Positions 36,362 to 47,297 of a DNA stretch of 64,000 bases are shown piece after piece. The notes under the pieces were generated by a model. The model was not told where the DNA came from. It saw nothing but the letters and a program-made list of their open reading frames with translations, and did no database searches. Each line of letters opens with the position of its first letter. The first letter of the stretch is position 1. Made by a program: the position numbers and the translations under genes. Source of the stretch: Streptomycetaceae bacterium (GTDB lineage: Bacteria; Actinomycetota; Actinomycetes; Nanopelagicales; Nanopelagicaceae); the NCBI GenBank assembly GCA_027483765.1, contig JAIXTW010000010.1, forward strand, positions 1 to 64,000. Direction: 5' to 3'.

Positions 36362-39267
36362 TACTTCTTCTTTGCTGGAGTTTTCTTGGTCAGAGTGTTC
36401 CTAGCCGGAGTTTTATTTGTGGTTACGCGGTTAGTAGCCAAAATTTCCGCCAGGTACTGGCCGGTGTAACTAGCTTTGACCTTGGCGACTTCTTCTGGAG
36501 AACCTTCTGCAACAACGGTGCCACCGCGGAAGCCACCCTCTGGTCCCATATCGATTACCCAATCAGAGGATTTAATGACATCGAGATTATGCTCAATCAC
36601 GATGACCGTATTTCCACTTTCTACTAGGCGCTTAAGAACGCCCAGTAACTTATTGACATCTTCAAAGTGCAGTCCAGTGGTTGGTTCATCCAAGACATAA
36701 ATAGTGCGACCGGTAGATCTGCGCTGTAATTCAGTTGCAAGCTTTACTCGTTGTGCCTCACCGCCGGAAAGTGTCGGCGCTGATTGACCAAGACGCACAT
36801 ATCCAAGTCCGACATCGCAGAGCGTCTTGAGATAACGAGCAATTGTTGGGACAGATTCAAAGAAGGTGTGGGCAATCTCAATCGGCATATCCAAAACTTC
36901 AGCAATAGTCTTGCCTTTGTAGTGGACTTCCAGAGTTTCTCGGTTGTAGCGAGCACCATGGCAGACTTCACACGGTACGTAGACATCCGGCAGAAAGTTC
37001 ATTTCGATAGTGATGGTGCCGTCTCCAGCACAATTCTCACATCGACCGCCCTTGACGTTAAATGAGAAGCGACCCTGCTGATAACCGCGGACCTTAGCTT
37101 CACTCGTCTCGGCAAAGAGAGCGCGAACTTTGTCAAAGACCCCGGTGTACGTTGCCGGATTCGAACGCGGAGTTCGACCAATCGGAGATTGATCAACGTG
37201 CACCACTTTATCTAGCTGATCAATGCCAGTGATTGTGCGGTGGCGACCTGGAACAAGTCGCGCTCCATTGAGTTTATTTGCAAGAGTCGTGTAGAGAATG
37301 TCATTGACTAGCGTAGATTTTCCAGAACCCGATACGCCAGTAACCGAGACGAAAAGTCCCAGAGGAATACTTACCTCGACATCTTTGAGATTATTTTCTT
37401 TCGCTCCTTTAATGACCAATTGACGTTTTGGATCTACCGGCCTACGAGTCTCTGGAATTTCAATTGCTTTACGCCCCGATAAATATGCACCGGTGATTGA
37501 CTCTTCCGAAGCGATGAGTTCTTCATAGGAACCTGAGACAACAACGCGCCCACCATGTTCGCCAGCACCGGGACCGATATCAACGACCCAGTCAGCGGTA
37601 CGAATGGTCTCTTCATCGTGCTCTACAACAATGAGTGTATTTCCGAGATCTCGTAATCGTGTGAGAGTTTCAATAAGCCTGCGGTTATCGCGTTGATGAA
37701 GACCGATTGATGGCTCATCGAGTACGTAGAGCACACCGACCAGACCCGAACCAATCTGCGTCGCCAGGCGAATACGTTGGGCTTCGCCACCAGAGAGAGT
37801 TGCGGCCGGACGATCTAGGGAGAGGTAATCAAGGCCAACATCGAGTAGGAAGCCTAAGCGAGCATGTACCTCTTTCATGACGCGTTCTGCAATTTGAGCT
37901 TCGCGCTTGTTAAGCGTTACCTGCTTAAGAAATATTGCACAATCATCGATAGAAAGGGCGCAGACTTCGGCAATCGATTTCCCGCCCAAGGTAACTGCTA
38001 ATACCTCTGGCTTTAATCGCGCACCCTTACAGGAAGGACATGGCGTCTCGCGCATATATGCCTCGTACTTGTCACGGCTGTAATCACTATCGGTTTCACC
38101 ATGGCGACGGTGAATGAAGGGAATGACACCTTCGAAACCAGTTGAATAATTACGAACACGGCCATAACGATTCTTGTACTTAACGTGCACTTCGTAATCA
38201 AAGCCATTCATAATCGCTTCTTTAGCTTTTACTGAGAGCTTCTTCCAAGGGTTATCCATTGAAAACTTCAATTCGGTTGCTAGCGCCTCAAGGAGTCGAA
38301 GGAAGTACTCCGAGGACTGTCCGCCAGCCCATGGGGCAATAGCGCCTTCATTGATGGAAATTGAGTCGTCAGGGATGATCAGCTCTTCATCTACTTCTAA
38401 CTTTGTTCCAATTCCAGAGCACTCCTCGCATGCACCAAAAGGAGAGTTGAAAGAGAAAGAACGAGGTTCAAGTTCTTCAAAGGAGAGATTGCAGTCGTGG
38501 CAAGCCAGGTGCTCGCTGTAGGTATGTTCCTTTTCACCAGACTTAGCATCAACGAAATCAAGGAGTACTAACCCATTGCCAAGTTTGAGAGCGGTCTCTA
38601 TCGAATCTGTCAGACGAGACTTACTCTCAGCTTTTGCAGTCAGGCGATCGATTACTACTTCAATAGTGTGCTTCTCCTGCTTTTTAAGCTTTGGTGGTTC
38701 GGTCAGTTGAATAATTTCTCCATCAACTCGAGCGCGTGAATAGCCTTGAGTTACTAGCTCTGCAAAGAGATCAACAAATTCGCCTTTGCGCTCTCGAATG
38801 ACCGGAGCCAATACTTGAAATTTTGTAATGGCTGGCATGGTAAGAATTTGGTCGACAATCTGTTGCGGGCTTTGTCGTGAGACCGCTTTACTGCACTGTG
38901 GGCAGTGCGGTCGACCCGCGCGTGCAAAGAGCAGACGGAAGTAGTCATAGACCTCAGTGATAGTTCCAACGGTTGAGCGCGGGTTTCTATTCGTTGACTT
39001 CTGATCAATGGAGACCGCTGGCGATAGACCTTCGATGAAATCAACATCTGGCTTATCCATCTGCCCCAAGAATTGTCTGGCGTAAGCCGAAAGAGATTCA
39101 ACGTAACGCCGTTGACCTTCAGCGAAGATGGTGTCAAAGGCGAGACTTGATTTACCTGATCCAGATAGACCGGTAAAGACAATCAGGGCATCACGCGGAA
39201 GATCAATCGAAACATCCTTGAGATTATGTTCGCGCGCTCCGCGTACTACCAACTTATCGATGCTCAC
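36361..39267 (-). CDS. uvrA: Excinuclease ABC subunit A
   Basis: This 968-residue damage sensor has two ABC ATPase modules: Walker [11 protein letters not shown] near 33 and [10 protein letters not shown] near 650, with signatures [13 protein letters not shown] and [13 protein letters not shown]. Zinc fingers are visible at [12 protein letters not shown] near 408 and CENCAGDGT...[10 protein letters not shown] near 745. A lysine-rich C-terminal tail of about 25 residues ([17 protein letters not shown]) extends beyond the usual end. It overlaps uvrB by 4 bases and uvrC by 1, so all three Uvr subunits should be made together. Confidence 0.97.
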   Translation of the reverse strand: MSIDKLVVRGAREHNLKDVSIDLPRDALIVFTGLSGSGKSSLAFDTIFAEGQRRYVESLSAYARQFLGQMDKPDVDFIEGLSPAVSIDQKSTNRNPRSTVGTITEVYDYFRLLFARAGRPHCPQCSKAVSRQSPQQIVDQILTMPAITKFQVLAPVIRERKGEFVDLFAELVTQGYSRARVDGEIIQLTEPPKLKKQEKHTIEVVIDRLTAKAESKSRLTDSIETALKLGNGLVLLDFVDAKSGEKEHTYSEHLACHDCNLSFEELEPRSFSFNSPFGACEECSGIGTKLEVDEELIIPDDSISINEGAIAPWAGGQSSEYFLRLLEALATELKFSMDNPWKKLSVKAKEAIMNGFDYEVHVKYKNRYGRVRNYSTGFEGVIPFIHRRHGETDSDYSRDKYEAYMRETPCPSCKGARLKPEVLAVTLGGKSIAEVCALSIDDCAIFLKQVTLNKREAQIAERVMKEVHARLGFLLDVGLDYLSLDRPAATLSGGEAQRIRLATQIGSGLVGVLYVLDEPSIGLHQRDNRRLIETLTRLRDLGNTLIVVEHDEETIRTADWVVDIGPGAGEHGGRVVVSGSYEELIASEESITGAYLSGRKAIEIPETRRPVDPKRQLVIKGAKENNLKDVEVSIPLGLFVSVTGVSGSGKSTLVNDILYTTLANKLNGARLVPGRHRTITGIDQLDKVVHVDQSPIGRTPRSNPATYTGVFDKVRALFAETSEAKVRGYQQGRFSFNVKGGRCENCAGDGTITIEMNFLPDVYVPCEVCHGARYNRETLEVHYKGKTIAEVLDMPIEIAHTFFESVPTIARYLKTLCDVGLGYVRLGQSAPTLSGGEAQRVKLATELQRRSTGRTIYVLDEPTTGLHFEDVNKLLGVLKRLVESGNTVIVIEHNLDVIKSSDWVIDMGPEGGFRGGTVVAEGSPEEVAKVKASYTGQYLAEILATNRVTTNKTPARNTLTKKTPAKKK

Positions 39268-41339
39268 GTACCAGCCTCATCCATTCCACGAAGTTCGCGC
39301 TTTAACTCTTTGAGCTCATCGCGAAGGCGGCCAGCAAGTTCGAATTGAAGTTGATCTGCGGCGCCACGCATCTGCTCGGTGAGGGAGCCTATCAATGCAA
39401 TCAGCTCTTGGCGCGGCATCGATTCTGTTAATTTTGATGAGAAAGGAAGGACTGCCTCAGATTTCTTGCCTTTAATACTCGCCATGATGTCATCGGTATC
39501 GTCGCTCTCCTGCGCAATGAGGTCGGTGATATCGCTGATTTTCTTCCGAAGTGGCTGTGGATCCACGCCGCGTTCGAGGTTGTATGCGACTTGCTTGGCG
39601 CGACGTCTATTAGTTTCATCAATCGCTTTAGTCATCGCCGCAGTCATGTTGTCAGCGTACATATGTACCTCACCAGAAACATTTCGGGCAGCGCGACCTA
39701 TTGTCTGAATTAGCGATGTGGCAGACCTTAAAAATCCCTCTTTATCTGCGTCGAGAATCGCAACTAGAGAGACTTCGGGAAGATCTAGACCTTCCCGCAA
39801 TAAGTTAATTCCAATTAAGACGTCGTACTCGCCCATCCGAAGTTCGCGTAAGAGCTCAACTCGGCGCAGGGTATCTACTTCTGAGTGAAGATAACGAACT
39901 CGCACTCCACGCTCTTGCAGGTAATCAGTGAGGTCTTCCGACATCTTCTTGGTAAGCGTTGTTACCAGTACTCGCTCATTCTTCTCGGCCCGAATATTGA
40001 TCTCGTTCAGCAGGTCATCAATCTGCCCCTTAATCGGCTTGATGATTATCTGTGGATCAATGAGTCCAGTCGGTCTAATTACTTGTTCAACGACATCTCC
40101 CCCGACTTTCTCCAACTCATATTTTCCGGGAGTAGCCGATAAGTAAACAGTCTGGCCAGTGCGTTCTAAGAACTCTGGCCACTTCAACGGTCGATTATCA
40201 AGGGCGCTAGGAAGTCTAAATCCATGTTCTACCAGAGTGCGCTTACGAGATGCATCGCCTTCAAACATCGCACCAATCTGTGGAACTGTCACGTGGCTTT
40301 CATCGATAACGACCAAAAAATCTTCCGGGAAATAATCAAGGAGGCAGTTCGGTGCAGAACCCGCTTCGCGACCGTCGAGATGTCTCGAGTAATTCTCAAT
40401 TCCTGAGCAGAAGCCAAGTTGTTCCATCATCTCTAAATCAAAGGTGGTGCGCATTCGAAGGCGCTGCTCTTCCAATAACTTCCCTTGCTTTTTGAAGAGG
40501 TTCAGTTGAACTTGTAACTCATCTTGAATCTCGCCCATGGCGCGCTTCATTGTTTCTGGACCCGCGGCGTAATGCGTCGCCGGAAATATGTATATCTCGG
40601 TCTCATCATTAACAATCTCGCCGGTGAGTGGGTTGAGCGTCATGATCTTCTCAATTTCATCGCCAAACATCTCAATCCGCACGGCAAGTTCTTCATACAT
40701 GGGGATGATCTCTACCGTGTCTCCGCGGACCCGGAAGGTGCCTCGTTCAAAAGCCATATCGTTTCGCTTATATTGAACATCGACGAACTTTCGTAGCAGG
40801 GCGTTGCGCTCTATTTCATCGCCCACCTTCAGGCGAATCATCCGATCGATGTACTCCTGCGGAGTGCCGAGTCCATAGATGCAAGAAACGGTCGCGACCA
40901 CGATGACATCTCGACGAGTTAATAAAGAGTTAGTTGCTGAGTGGCGTAGCCGCTCTACCTCATCATTAACACTGGAGTCCTTCTCGATAAAGGTATCTGT
41001 CTGCGGAACGTATGCCTCCGGCTGGTAATAGTCGTAATACGAGACAAAATACTCGACCGCGTTATTGGGAAGCAGCTCTCGAAACTCATTAGCCAACTGC
41101 GCAGCCAGAGTTTTATTGGGAGCTAGAACCAACGTTGGACGTTGTAATCGTTCGATTAACCACGCGGTCGTTGCAGATTTACCAGTTCCGGTGGCTCCCA
41201 AGAGGACCACGTCTTGAACGCCGTTATTGATGCGACGGGTGATTTCTTCAATTGCCGCCGGTTGATCGCCTGCTGGGACGTAATCACTGATTACCTCAAA
41301 AGGTGCGAGCTTTCGCTGAAGATAGGTTACTGGGCGCAC
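39264..41339 (-). CDS. uvrB: Excinuclease ABC subunit B
   Basis: This 691-residue DNA helicase-like protein verifies damage and recruits UvrC. Walker A is [10 protein letters not shown] near 49. The damage-probing beta-hairpin is [12 protein letters not shown] near 105. Helicase motifs include DESHVTVPQ and QTIGRAARN, and a UVR motif for UvrC contact ends the protein. The length is normal. It starts 4 bases after coaE ends. Confidence 0.97.
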   Translation of the reverse strand: MRPVTYLQRKLAPFEVISDYVPAGDQPAAIEEITRRINNGVQDVVLLGATGTGKSATTAWLIERLQRPTLVLAPNKTLAAQLANEFRELLPNNAVEYFVSYYDYYQPEAYVPQTDTFIEKDSSVNDEVERLRHSATNSLLTRRDVIVVATVSCIYGLGTPQEYIDRMIRLKVGDEIERNALLRKFVDVQYKRNDMAFERGTFRVRGDTVEIIPMYEELAVRIEMFGDEIEKIMTLNPLTGEIVNDETEIYIFPATHYAAGPETMKRAMGEIQDELQVQLNLFKKQGKLLEEQRLRMRTTFDLEMMEQLGFCSGIENYSRHLDGREAGSAPNCLLDYFPEDFLVVIDESHVTVPQIGAMFEGDASRKRTLVEHGFRLPSALDNRPLKWPEFLERTGQTVYLSATPGKYELEKVGGDVVEQVIRPTGLIDPQIIIKPIKGQIDDLLNEINIRAEKNERVLVTTLTKKMSEDLTDYLQERGVRVRYLHSEVDTLRRVELLRELRMGEYDVLIGINLLREGLDLPEVSLVAILDADKEGFLRSATSLIQTIGRAARNVSGEVHMYADNMTAAMTKAIDETNRRRAKQVAYNLERGVDPQPLRKKISDITDLIAQESDDTDDIMASIKGKKSEAVLPFSSKLTESMPRQELIALIGSLTEQMRGAADQLQFELAGRLRDELKELKRELRGMDEAGT

Positions 41340-41343
41340 TTAC

Positions 41344-41940
41344 TTAGCCTAGCGATTGCGGGAGAAGGACGCTCTCCCAGAGATTCTCCACCTGGCGTAA
41401 CAGTGAATCTTCATCAGAATTGTTATGAAGTACCCAATCTGCAACTGCTGCTCGTGATTCGGGTGACGCCTGAGCGGCGATACGTTTCTCAATTTGAGAG
41501 ATATAGAGCCCGCGCTTAAGTAGGCGTTCTTTACGTAGCTCAAGCTCTGATTCGACCGTAATTACGTAATCAAACTTTTCTGCAGCTCCCGTCTCAACTA
41601 ACAGCGGAATCTCGTAGATTAAAATATCGCCTTCATCGAGGTCCTCAACTGCCTCCGAGAAAAGCGCCTGCACACGCGGATGAATAATTGCCTCTAGATC
41701 TTTACGGGCAGATTCATCGTGAAAAATAACATCTGCCAATTTTTTGCGATCGACATCTCCATTAGTGATTACATCCTCGCCAAATCGGAGCAAAACCTCA
41801 GCGAAGCCCTCGGTTCCTCGTTCAATGACCATCCGAGCAAGTTGGTCGGCATCAATCACTAGTGCTCCAAGTTCGGCAAAGAACTGAGCAACCATTGATT
41901 TACCGGCACCGATTCCACCAGTAAGGCCAACAACCAACAT
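41344..41940 (-). CDS. coaE: Dephospho-CoA kinase
   Basis: This 198-residue P-loop kinase adds the 3' phosphate that completes coenzyme A. It starts MLVVGLTGGIGAGKS with Walker A, and has IHPRV near 87 and the lid region LLKRGLYISQIEKRIAAQAS near 140. It lacks the C-terminal GrpB-like extension found in the mycobacterial protein of about 400 residues. It lies downstream of rpsA beyond a strong hairpin terminator and leads the coaE-uvrB-uvrA-uvrC-rapZ-yvcK-whiA run. Confidence 0.95.
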   Translation of the reverse strand: MLVVGLTGGIGAGKSMVAQFFAELGALVIDADQLARMVIERGTEGFAEVLLRFGEDVITNGDVDRKKLADVIFHDESARKDLEAIIHPRVQALFSEAVEDLDEGDILIYEIPLLVETGAAEKFDYVITVESELELRKERLLKRGLYISQIEKRIAAQASPESRAAVADWVLHNNSDEDSLLRQVENLWESVLLPQSLG

Positions 41941-41964
41941 ATCTCTACCCTATCTCTGGAAATG

Positions 41965-42024
41965 AAAAATCCCGGTGGAGCAAGCGACTTTAACGAATCA
42001 AGTCGCGGCTCCAGCCGGGATTTT
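41965..42024 (-). terminator. rpsA terminator hairpin
   Basis: A long inverted repeat lies 10 bases after the rpsA stop. The outer arms, AATCCCGG and CCGGGATT with adjoining TGGAGC/GCTCCA, surround an inner stem GCGACTT/AAGTCGC with a 9-base loop. A-runs and T-runs flank both sides (ATTTTTC on the minus strand), so it looks intrinsic and could work in both directions. It separates abundant S1 mRNA from coaE and the uvr genes. Confidence 0.85.
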
Positions 42025-42033
42025 CCCTAATCT

Positions 42034-43365
42034 TTATTCAGCAACAACAGCAGCTTCTTCAGCTACCTTCGCTTCTGCCTTCTGCTTCTTATGTGCAAGG
42101 AAGCGCTCTTGAGCAACAGCGTATTGACGCTCCCACTCTTCGCGCTGTGAGTCAAAGCCTGGCTTCCACTCTTGGGTATCTGCATCGAAACCTTCTGGGT
42201 AGATGAAGTTTCCTTCTGCGTCATAACGAGCAGACATTCCATATTGAGTTGGATCGAATGCTTCGATTTCAACTTCCTGGCCTTCATTTGCCTGCTTCAA
42301 TGAAAGTGAGATGCGACGGCGCTCAAGATCGATATCGATAATCTTGACGAATAGTTCGTCATCTACTGCAACAACCTGCTCTGGGATTTCAACGTGGCGT
42401 TCTGCCAACTCTGAAATGTGAACAAGTCCTTCAATTCCTTCGTGAACACGAATAAATGCACCGAATGGAACAAGCTTTGTTACGACGCCTGGCACAACAG
42501 TGTTAATTGTGTGAGTGCGAGCAAATGCTTGCCATGGATCTTCTTGAGTTGCCTTGAGTGAGAGTGACACACGCTCGCGCTCGAAATCAACTTCGAGGAC
42601 CTCGACAGTTACTTCGTCGCCAACTTCAACAACTTCACCTGGGTGATCGATGTGCTTCCAAGAAAGTTCAGAGACGTGGACGAGACCATCTACGCCACCA
42701 AGGTCAACGAATGCACCAAAGTTAACGATGGATGAGACCACACCTGTACGAACCTGGCCCTTTTGGAGCTGGTTCAGGAATTCAGTGCGTGACTGTGACT
42801 GAGTCTGCTCGAGGAATGCACGACGTGAAAGAACTACATTGTTACGGTTCTTATCGAGCTCGATGATGCGAGCCTCAACCTGCTTGCCAATGTACGGAGT
42901 AAGGTCACGAACGCGACGCATTTCAACAAGTGACGCTGGCAAGAAGCCACGCAACCCGATGTCAACGATGAGTCCACCCTTAACAACTTCAATAACTGTT
43001 CCAATGACAACTTCGTCGCGTTCTTTCTTGCCTTCGATCTCTCCCCAGGCACGCTCATACTGAGCACGCTTCTTGGAAAGGATAAGGCGACCTTCTTTAT
43101 CTTCTTTCTGCAATACGAGAGCTTCTACTCGATCTCCGACCTTTACGATGTCATTTGGATCTGCATCGTGGCGGATGGAAAGTTCGCGTGATGGAATTAC
43201 GCCTTCAGTCTTGTAGCCGACATCGAGGAGTACTTCTTCGCGATCAATTTGTACAACTGTACCTGTGACTAAATCTCCGTCACTGAAATTTCTGATTGTT
43301 CCTTCAATTGCGGCTAAGAAATCTTCCGCTGAACCAATGTCATTTACTGCAATTTGTGTAGTCAA
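42034..43365 (-). CDS. rpsA: Ribosomal protein bS1
   Basis: This 443-residue protein helps the 30S subunit bind mRNA. Four S1 RNA-binding domains are visible, beginning near residues 30, 115, 205 and 290. The third and fourth contain GAFVDLGGVDGLVHVSELS and GAFIRVHEGIEGLVHISELA. Four-domain S1 is normal for Actinobacteria, against six in E. coli. The tail is rich in Lys, Glu and Ala. The gene has its own terminator downstream, and the 156-base upstream gap probably holds its promoter. Confidence 0.96.
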   Translation of the reverse strand: MTTQIAVNDIGSAEDFLAAIEGTIRNFSDGDLVTGTVVQIDREEVLLDVGYKTEGVIPSRELSIRHDADPNDIVKVGDRVEALVLQKEDKEGRLILSKKRAQYERAWGEIEGKKERDEVVIGTVIEVVKGGLIVDIGLRGFLPASLVEMRRVRDLTPYIGKQVEARIIELDKNRNNVVLSRRAFLEQTQSQSRTEFLNQLQKGQVRTGVVSSIVNFGAFVDLGGVDGLVHVSELSWKHIDHPGEVVEVGDEVTVEVLEVDFERERVSLSLKATQEDPWQAFARTHTINTVVPGVVTKLVPFGAFIRVHEGIEGLVHISELAERHVEIPEQVVAVDDELFVKIIDIDLERRRISLSLKQANEGQEVEIEAFDPTQYGMSARYDAEGNFIYPEGFDADTQEWKPGFDSQREEWERQYAVAQERFLAHKKQKAEAKVAEEAAVVAE

Positions 43366-43415
43366 GATGCTCCGTAGGGATAGAAAGTAGTAGGGATAGG
43401 ACTATTCAATTTTCG

Positions 43416-43433
43416 CCAGCATTTCATTGCTGG
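43416..43433 (-). promoter_or_regulatory. Hairpin in the rpsA leader
   Basis: A perfect CCAGCA-6-TGCTGG stem lies about 50 bases before the rpsA ATG in the 156-base polA-rpsA gap, with a CGAAAATT tract after it on the minus strand. It could be a weak terminator for polA or a leader structure for S1 autoregulation. TTGCTA and TACCCT boxes further upstream on the minus strand are a possible promoter (18-base spacer), weakly supported. Confidence 0.4.
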
Positions 43434-43521
43434 ACGGCAAAGGGTACGTGCGGGGGTCTGTCACTAGCAAATCCCCGCCTAGAAAATCGGACAATCCGGA
43501 GTACTTATGGCAATAAAAACG

Positions 43522-46131
43522 CTAGTGCGCTGCTTCGTTCCAACTTCTACCGATTCCTACCGATACGTCGAGCGGCGCCCGCAATGGAAAAGCGCTTCCC
43601 ATCTGAGTACGCACCAATTCTGACACTTCATCCACTTCAGGGGTTACCACTTCGAGAATGAGTTCATCGTGGACCTGGAGCAAGAGACGTGAGGTGTAGT
43701 TGCCGGCAACCAGGGCGCTCTGCACATTGAGCATCGCTTGTTTAATGATGTCGGCTGCAGATCCTTGAATCGGTGCATTAAGAGCCATCCTTTCTGCGAT
43801 TTCGCGGCGCTGACGATTATCGTGCAGCAAATCGGGCAAGTATCTACGTCGGCCCATCACCGTTTCGGTATATCCAACTTTGCGTGCCTCTTCAACGACA
43901 GTCTTTAGATAATCACGGATACCACCGAAACGCTCGAAGTAACGATCCATAAGATCTTGTGCCGCAGGTGGTGTGAGATCTAACTGAACAGCTAAGCCAT
44001 AAGAACTCAGGCCATAGGCAAGCCCATATGACATCGCCTTTATCTGTCTGCGCATCTCAGGATCGACATCGCTTGGCTTGACGCCAAATACTTCGGCAGC
44101 GACGGTTGCGTGTAAATCTTCGCCGGATTCAAACGCCTTCAGCAAATGTTCGTCATGAGATAGATGCGCCATGATGCGCATTTCAATCTGGCTGTAATCA
44201 GCGGTCAGTAGTGCGTCATATCCGCTACCTGCGATAAAACAGTTACGGATCTTGCGACCTTCTTCGGTTCGCACTGGAATATTCTGCAGGTTAGGACCGA
44301 CAGAAGATAAGCGTCCGGTGGCTGCAACAGTTTGAGCAAAGTGAGTATGTATTCGTTTATCTTTCTTGATTTCTGCAACGAGGCCCTCAATAGTTGTTGC
44401 CAACTTCTTTGTTTCTCGAATCCGAAGGAGCGCAGCCAGCACTGGGTGGGAGGTCTTTTCGAAGAGCCAGTTCAGCGCATCGGCATCAGTGGTGTAACCC
44501 GTCTTAATTTTCTTCGTTTTAGGTAACCCAAGTTCTTCAAAGAGCACGACTTGTAACTGCTTGGGTGATGCCACATTAAACTCGTGACCTGCCGCTTCGT
44601 GGGCAATCTTTGTTTCGCGCGCCACCTCGGCTTCAAAGAAGGCGGCTAGCTTTTCCAGCTCCTTCTTATCTACCGCTATCCCCCGGTTCTCCATGACTGC
44701 TAATAGCTCTGCAATCGGAAGCTCGAGTTCGTTATACAACTTTGTTAGCCCTCGGTTCGCTAGCTCTGCAGTAAGTGAATCGCGGAGACCAAAGAGTGCG
44801 CACGCCGTGGTGATTAATAGTTGCTCTGCGGAGCTTTCATTGAGTTCACTTCCATCGCCCCAACGTTCAAGCAGATCAGACATTTCTTGTGCGCGCACGC
44901 CAGGGTTAACGAGATAAGCCGCCAGCGCGGTATCGAAGGTGACACCCGAGATGATTCCTTCGCGAGCCAATGATTTTGCATCGTGTGCAATCTTTTCAAC
45001 TTTCTCGTCCTTAGCCCAATCACCCATTGCCGATGAATCAACGATAAATGCTGATGTGCTTGAGAGAGCGATGGCATACCGTGCAAGAGCTTCATCGACT
45101 AGCTCGTAGGCAATTGCGATAGCCCCTGAGTGTGAAGCAATCTTGGCAGATGCCTCTTGTGAAGTGAGAGTCTCTGATGCGATATCAGCTCCGAATAGTG
45201 ATGGTGCAGCCTCTGGGCCCTTACTCCTCTTTGATTCACTCGCTCCCGTTGGTGCGGAAGAGATTGCCTTCAATCGATCCTTGAGCGTTCTAAACTCCAA
45301 CTGCTCAAAGAGGGTGGTCAGATTTGAGTCATCGACGCCACTCCATACGAGTGAATCAATTGCAAAATCGATCGGTGCATCATGTATCAACTGAGTAAGT
45401 TCTCGATTTCGCACGACGTTTTCGACATTGGCACGCAGCGAATCGCCCACCTTGCCACCTACAGTTGCAACGCCTGCCAATAACTCTTTCAAAGATCCAA
45501 ATTCAACGACCCATTTGGCTGCTGTTTTTTCGCCAACACCCGGAATAGATGGCAGGTTATCGCTCGGGTCTCCGCGCAGCGCTGCAAAATCAGGGTACTG
45601 CTCTGGCGTCATTCCATATTTTTCTTGCACCGCTTCTGGTGTCATACGCGCCATCTCGCTGACGCCACGTTTTGGATACAGAACTGTCGTCTGCGCTGTC
45701 ACTAACTGGAAACTGTCGCGATCGCCAGTGCAGATAAGCACCTCTGCGCCTTCCTGCTCTGCTCGTTTGGTAATTGTCGCAATCAGATCATCAGCTTCAT
45801 ATCCTTCGAGTGAGAACTGGGTAATTCCGAAACCTTTGACCAGCTCATGCAGATACGACATCTGCGACCTAAATTCATCCGGAGTCTTGGCCCGATTGGC
45901 TTTATAGTCAGGAAAAATCTCGGTTCGAAAAGTCTTCCGTGAAACGTCGAAGGCAACCGCGACGTGAGTGGGTTTTTCATCTTTCAAGAGCGAGATCAGC
46001 ATGGTTGCGAATCCATAGATTGCATTGGTGTGTTGGCCCTGCGCAGTGGTGAAGTTCTCGGCTGGCAAGGCGAAGAAGGCGCGATATGCCATGGAGTGAC
46101 CATCGATAAGAAGTAATCTCTTCATGGCCAT
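43522..46131 (-). CDS. polA: DNA polymerase I
   Basis: This 869-residue repair and primer-removal polymerase has a 5' nuclease domain (about 1-290, DGHSMAYRAFF and TGDRDSFQL), a degenerate 3'-5' exonuclease-like domain (about 305-490) and a polymerase domain (about 495-869). The polymerase motifs are TADYSQIEMRIMAHLS, RRQIKAMSYGLAYGLSSYG and QVHDELILE. The exonuclease-like region lacks the first Asp-x-Glu metal-binding pair, so proofreading is probably lost, as in mycobacterial PolA. Met3 (MKRLLLIDG) is an alternative start. It is divergent from the thioesterase gene with a 30-base gap. Confidence 0.96.
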   Translation of the reverse strand: MAMKRLLLIDGHSMAYRAFFALPAENFTTAQGQHTNAIYGFATMLISLLKDEKPTHVAVAFDVSRKTFRTEIFPDYKANRAKTPDEFRSQMSYLHELVKGFGITQFSLEGYEADDLIATITKRAEQEGAEVLICTGDRDSFQLVTAQTTVLYPKRGVSEMARMTPEAVQEKYGMTPEQYPDFAALRGDPSDNLPSIPGVGEKTAAKWVVEFGSLKELLAGVATVGGKVGDSLRANVENVVRNRELTQLIHDAPIDFAIDSLVWSGVDDSNLTTLFEQLEFRTLKDRLKAISSAPTGASESKRSKGPEAAPSLFGADIASETLTSQEASAKIASHSGAIAIAYELVDEALARYAIALSSTSAFIVDSSAMGDWAKDEKVEKIAHDAKSLAREGIISGVTFDTALAAYLVNPGVRAQEMSDLLERWGDGSELNESSAEQLLITTACALFGLRDSLTAELANRGLTKLYNELELPIAELLAVMENRGIAVDKKELEKLAAFFEAEVARETKIAHEAAGHEFNVASPKQLQVVLFEELGLPKTKKIKTGYTTDADALNWLFEKTSHPVLAALLRIRETKKLATTIEGLVAEIKKDKRIHTHFAQTVAATGRLSSVGPNLQNIPVRTEEGRKIRNCFIAGSGYDALLTADYSQIEMRIMAHLSHDEHLLKAFESGEDLHATVAAEVFGVKPSDVDPEMRRQIKAMSYGLAYGLSSYGLAVQLDLTPPAAQDLMDRYFERFGGIRDYLKTVVEEARKVGYTETVMGRRRYLPDLLHDNRQRREIAERMALNAPIQGSAADIIKQAMLNVQSALVAGNYTSRLLLQVHDELILEVVTPEVDEVSELVRTQMGSAFPLRAPLDVSVGIGRSWNEAAH

Positions 46132-46145
46132 AGCGTCATCTTAGA

Positions 46146-46151
46146 TATAAA
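46146..46151 (+). promoter_or_regulatory. -10 element of the thioesterase gene
   Basis: TATAAA ends 10 bases before the ATG at 46162, and no Shine-Dalgarno sequence lies between them. Transcription would begin within about 4 bases of the start codon, so the mRNA is probably leaderless. Confidence 0.5.
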
Positions 46152-46161
46152 CTCACCAACT

Positions 46162-46569
46162 ATGACGCAACCAGATTACTTAGCAATCATCAAAGAACGT
46201 GGACAAGGCGCACTCGATCTCAAGATGGGCATCGAGATGCTAGAAGTCTCCCCCGAAAGACTTGTTGCTCGGATGCCGGTTGAGGGAAATACGCAACCAA
46301 TCGGATTGCTCCATGGTGGTGCAAATGTTGTACTTGCCGAATCACTTGGCTCAATTGGCACACAATTACATGCAGGTCCAGACCGCAAGATTGTTGGAGT
46401 AGATATCAACGCCACTCACCATAAATCAGCCACAAGTGGTTGGGTCACCGCAGTGGCGACTCCCATCTCATTGGGTCGCACCTTATGCGTCTATGAAATC
46501 GTGATAACAAACGAGGCAGGTGCGCGAACATGTACTGCTCGCATCACCTGCCTCATTCTCAATAATTAA
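46162..46569 (+). CDS. Hotdog-fold thioesterase (PaaI/MenI type)
   Basis: This 135-residue single hotdog domain hydrolyses acyl-CoA thioesters. The family motif LLHGGANVVLAESLGS lies at residues 48-63, with His50 and Glu60 as probable active-site residues, followed by GVDINATHHKSA. Similar proteins include PaaI, EntH/YbdB and 1,4-dihydroxy-2-naphthoyl-CoA thioesterase. The true substrate cannot be assigned, as no menaquinone or phenylacetate genes are nearby. It converges on livF with an 8-base gap. Confidence 0.85.
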   Translation: MTQPDYLAIIKERGQGALDLKMGIEMLEVSPERLVARMPVEGNTQPIGLLHGGANVVLAESLGSIGTQLHAGPDRKIVGVDINATHHKSATSGWVTAVATPISLGRTLCVYEIVITNEAGARTCTARITCLILNN

Positions 46570-46577
46570 CTACCTAC

Positions 46578-47297
46578 TTAGTGCGCACCTGTTCCTAGGT
46601 ATGCCTCACGTACCGCTGGATCATTAAGTAGATCTGAAGCTTTCGCTTCCTTCGTGACATTTCCGGTCTCGAGAATGTAGGCACGATCTGCGCGTTGTAG
46701 CGCCTGCTGTGCGTTCTGTTCAACCAAGAGAATCGTTACGCCCTGCTTATTGATCTCAGTAATGATGCGGAAGATGTTCGCAATCATTTGAGGCGCAAGA
46801 CCCATAGATGGCTCATCGAGGAGCAATACTTTTGGACGTGCCATGAGTGCGCGACCCATCGCGAGCATCTGCTGTTCACCACCAGAGAGAGTTCCACCAG
46901 CCTGTGAAACACGTTCTTTCAAACGTGGAAAGAGTGTGTAGACGCGATCGAGATCTTCTTCCATCTCAGCCTTTGCGTCTTTGCGATTGAACTTACCCAT
47001 TTCAAGGTTTTCGAGAACTGTCATACCAGGAAAGATTCCGCGGCCTTCAGGGACTTGTGAGATACCAAGATCTACACGCTTGTGTGCCTGAACCTTATTG
47101 ATGTCTACACCATCGAAAGTCACAGACCCACTTGAAACTGGACGCAGACCAGAAATTGTCTTCAGAATTGTTGTCTTACCAGCACCATTAGCGCCGATAA
47201 GTGTCACGATCTCACCTTGGTTTACAACGAATGAAACGCCCTTAATCGCTTCAATCTTGCCGTAGTGAACACGAAGATCTTTAATTTCAAGACGCAT
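46578..47297 (-). CDS. livF: Branched-chain amino acid ABC transporter ATPase LivF
   Basis: This 239-residue ATPase energises import with LivG. Walker A GANGAGKTT is at about 34-42, the signature is LSGGEQQMLAMGRAL near 138, and Walker B is VLLLDEPSMGLAP. The MGLAP ending of Walker B is characteristic of LivF. It overlaps livG by 11 bases and is the last gene of the liv unit. Confidence 0.94.
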   Translation of the reverse strand: MRLEIKDLRVHYGKIEAIKGVSFVVNQGEIVTLIGANGAGKTTILKTISGLRPVSSGSVTFDGVDINKVQAHKRVDLGISQVPEGRGIFPGMTVLENLEMGKFNRKDAKAEMEEDLDRVYTLFPRLKERVSQAGGTLSGGEQQMLAMGRALMARPKVLLLDEPSMGLAPQMIANIFRIITEINKQGVTILLVEQNAQQALQRADRAYILETGNVTKEAKASDLLNDPAVREAYLGTGAH

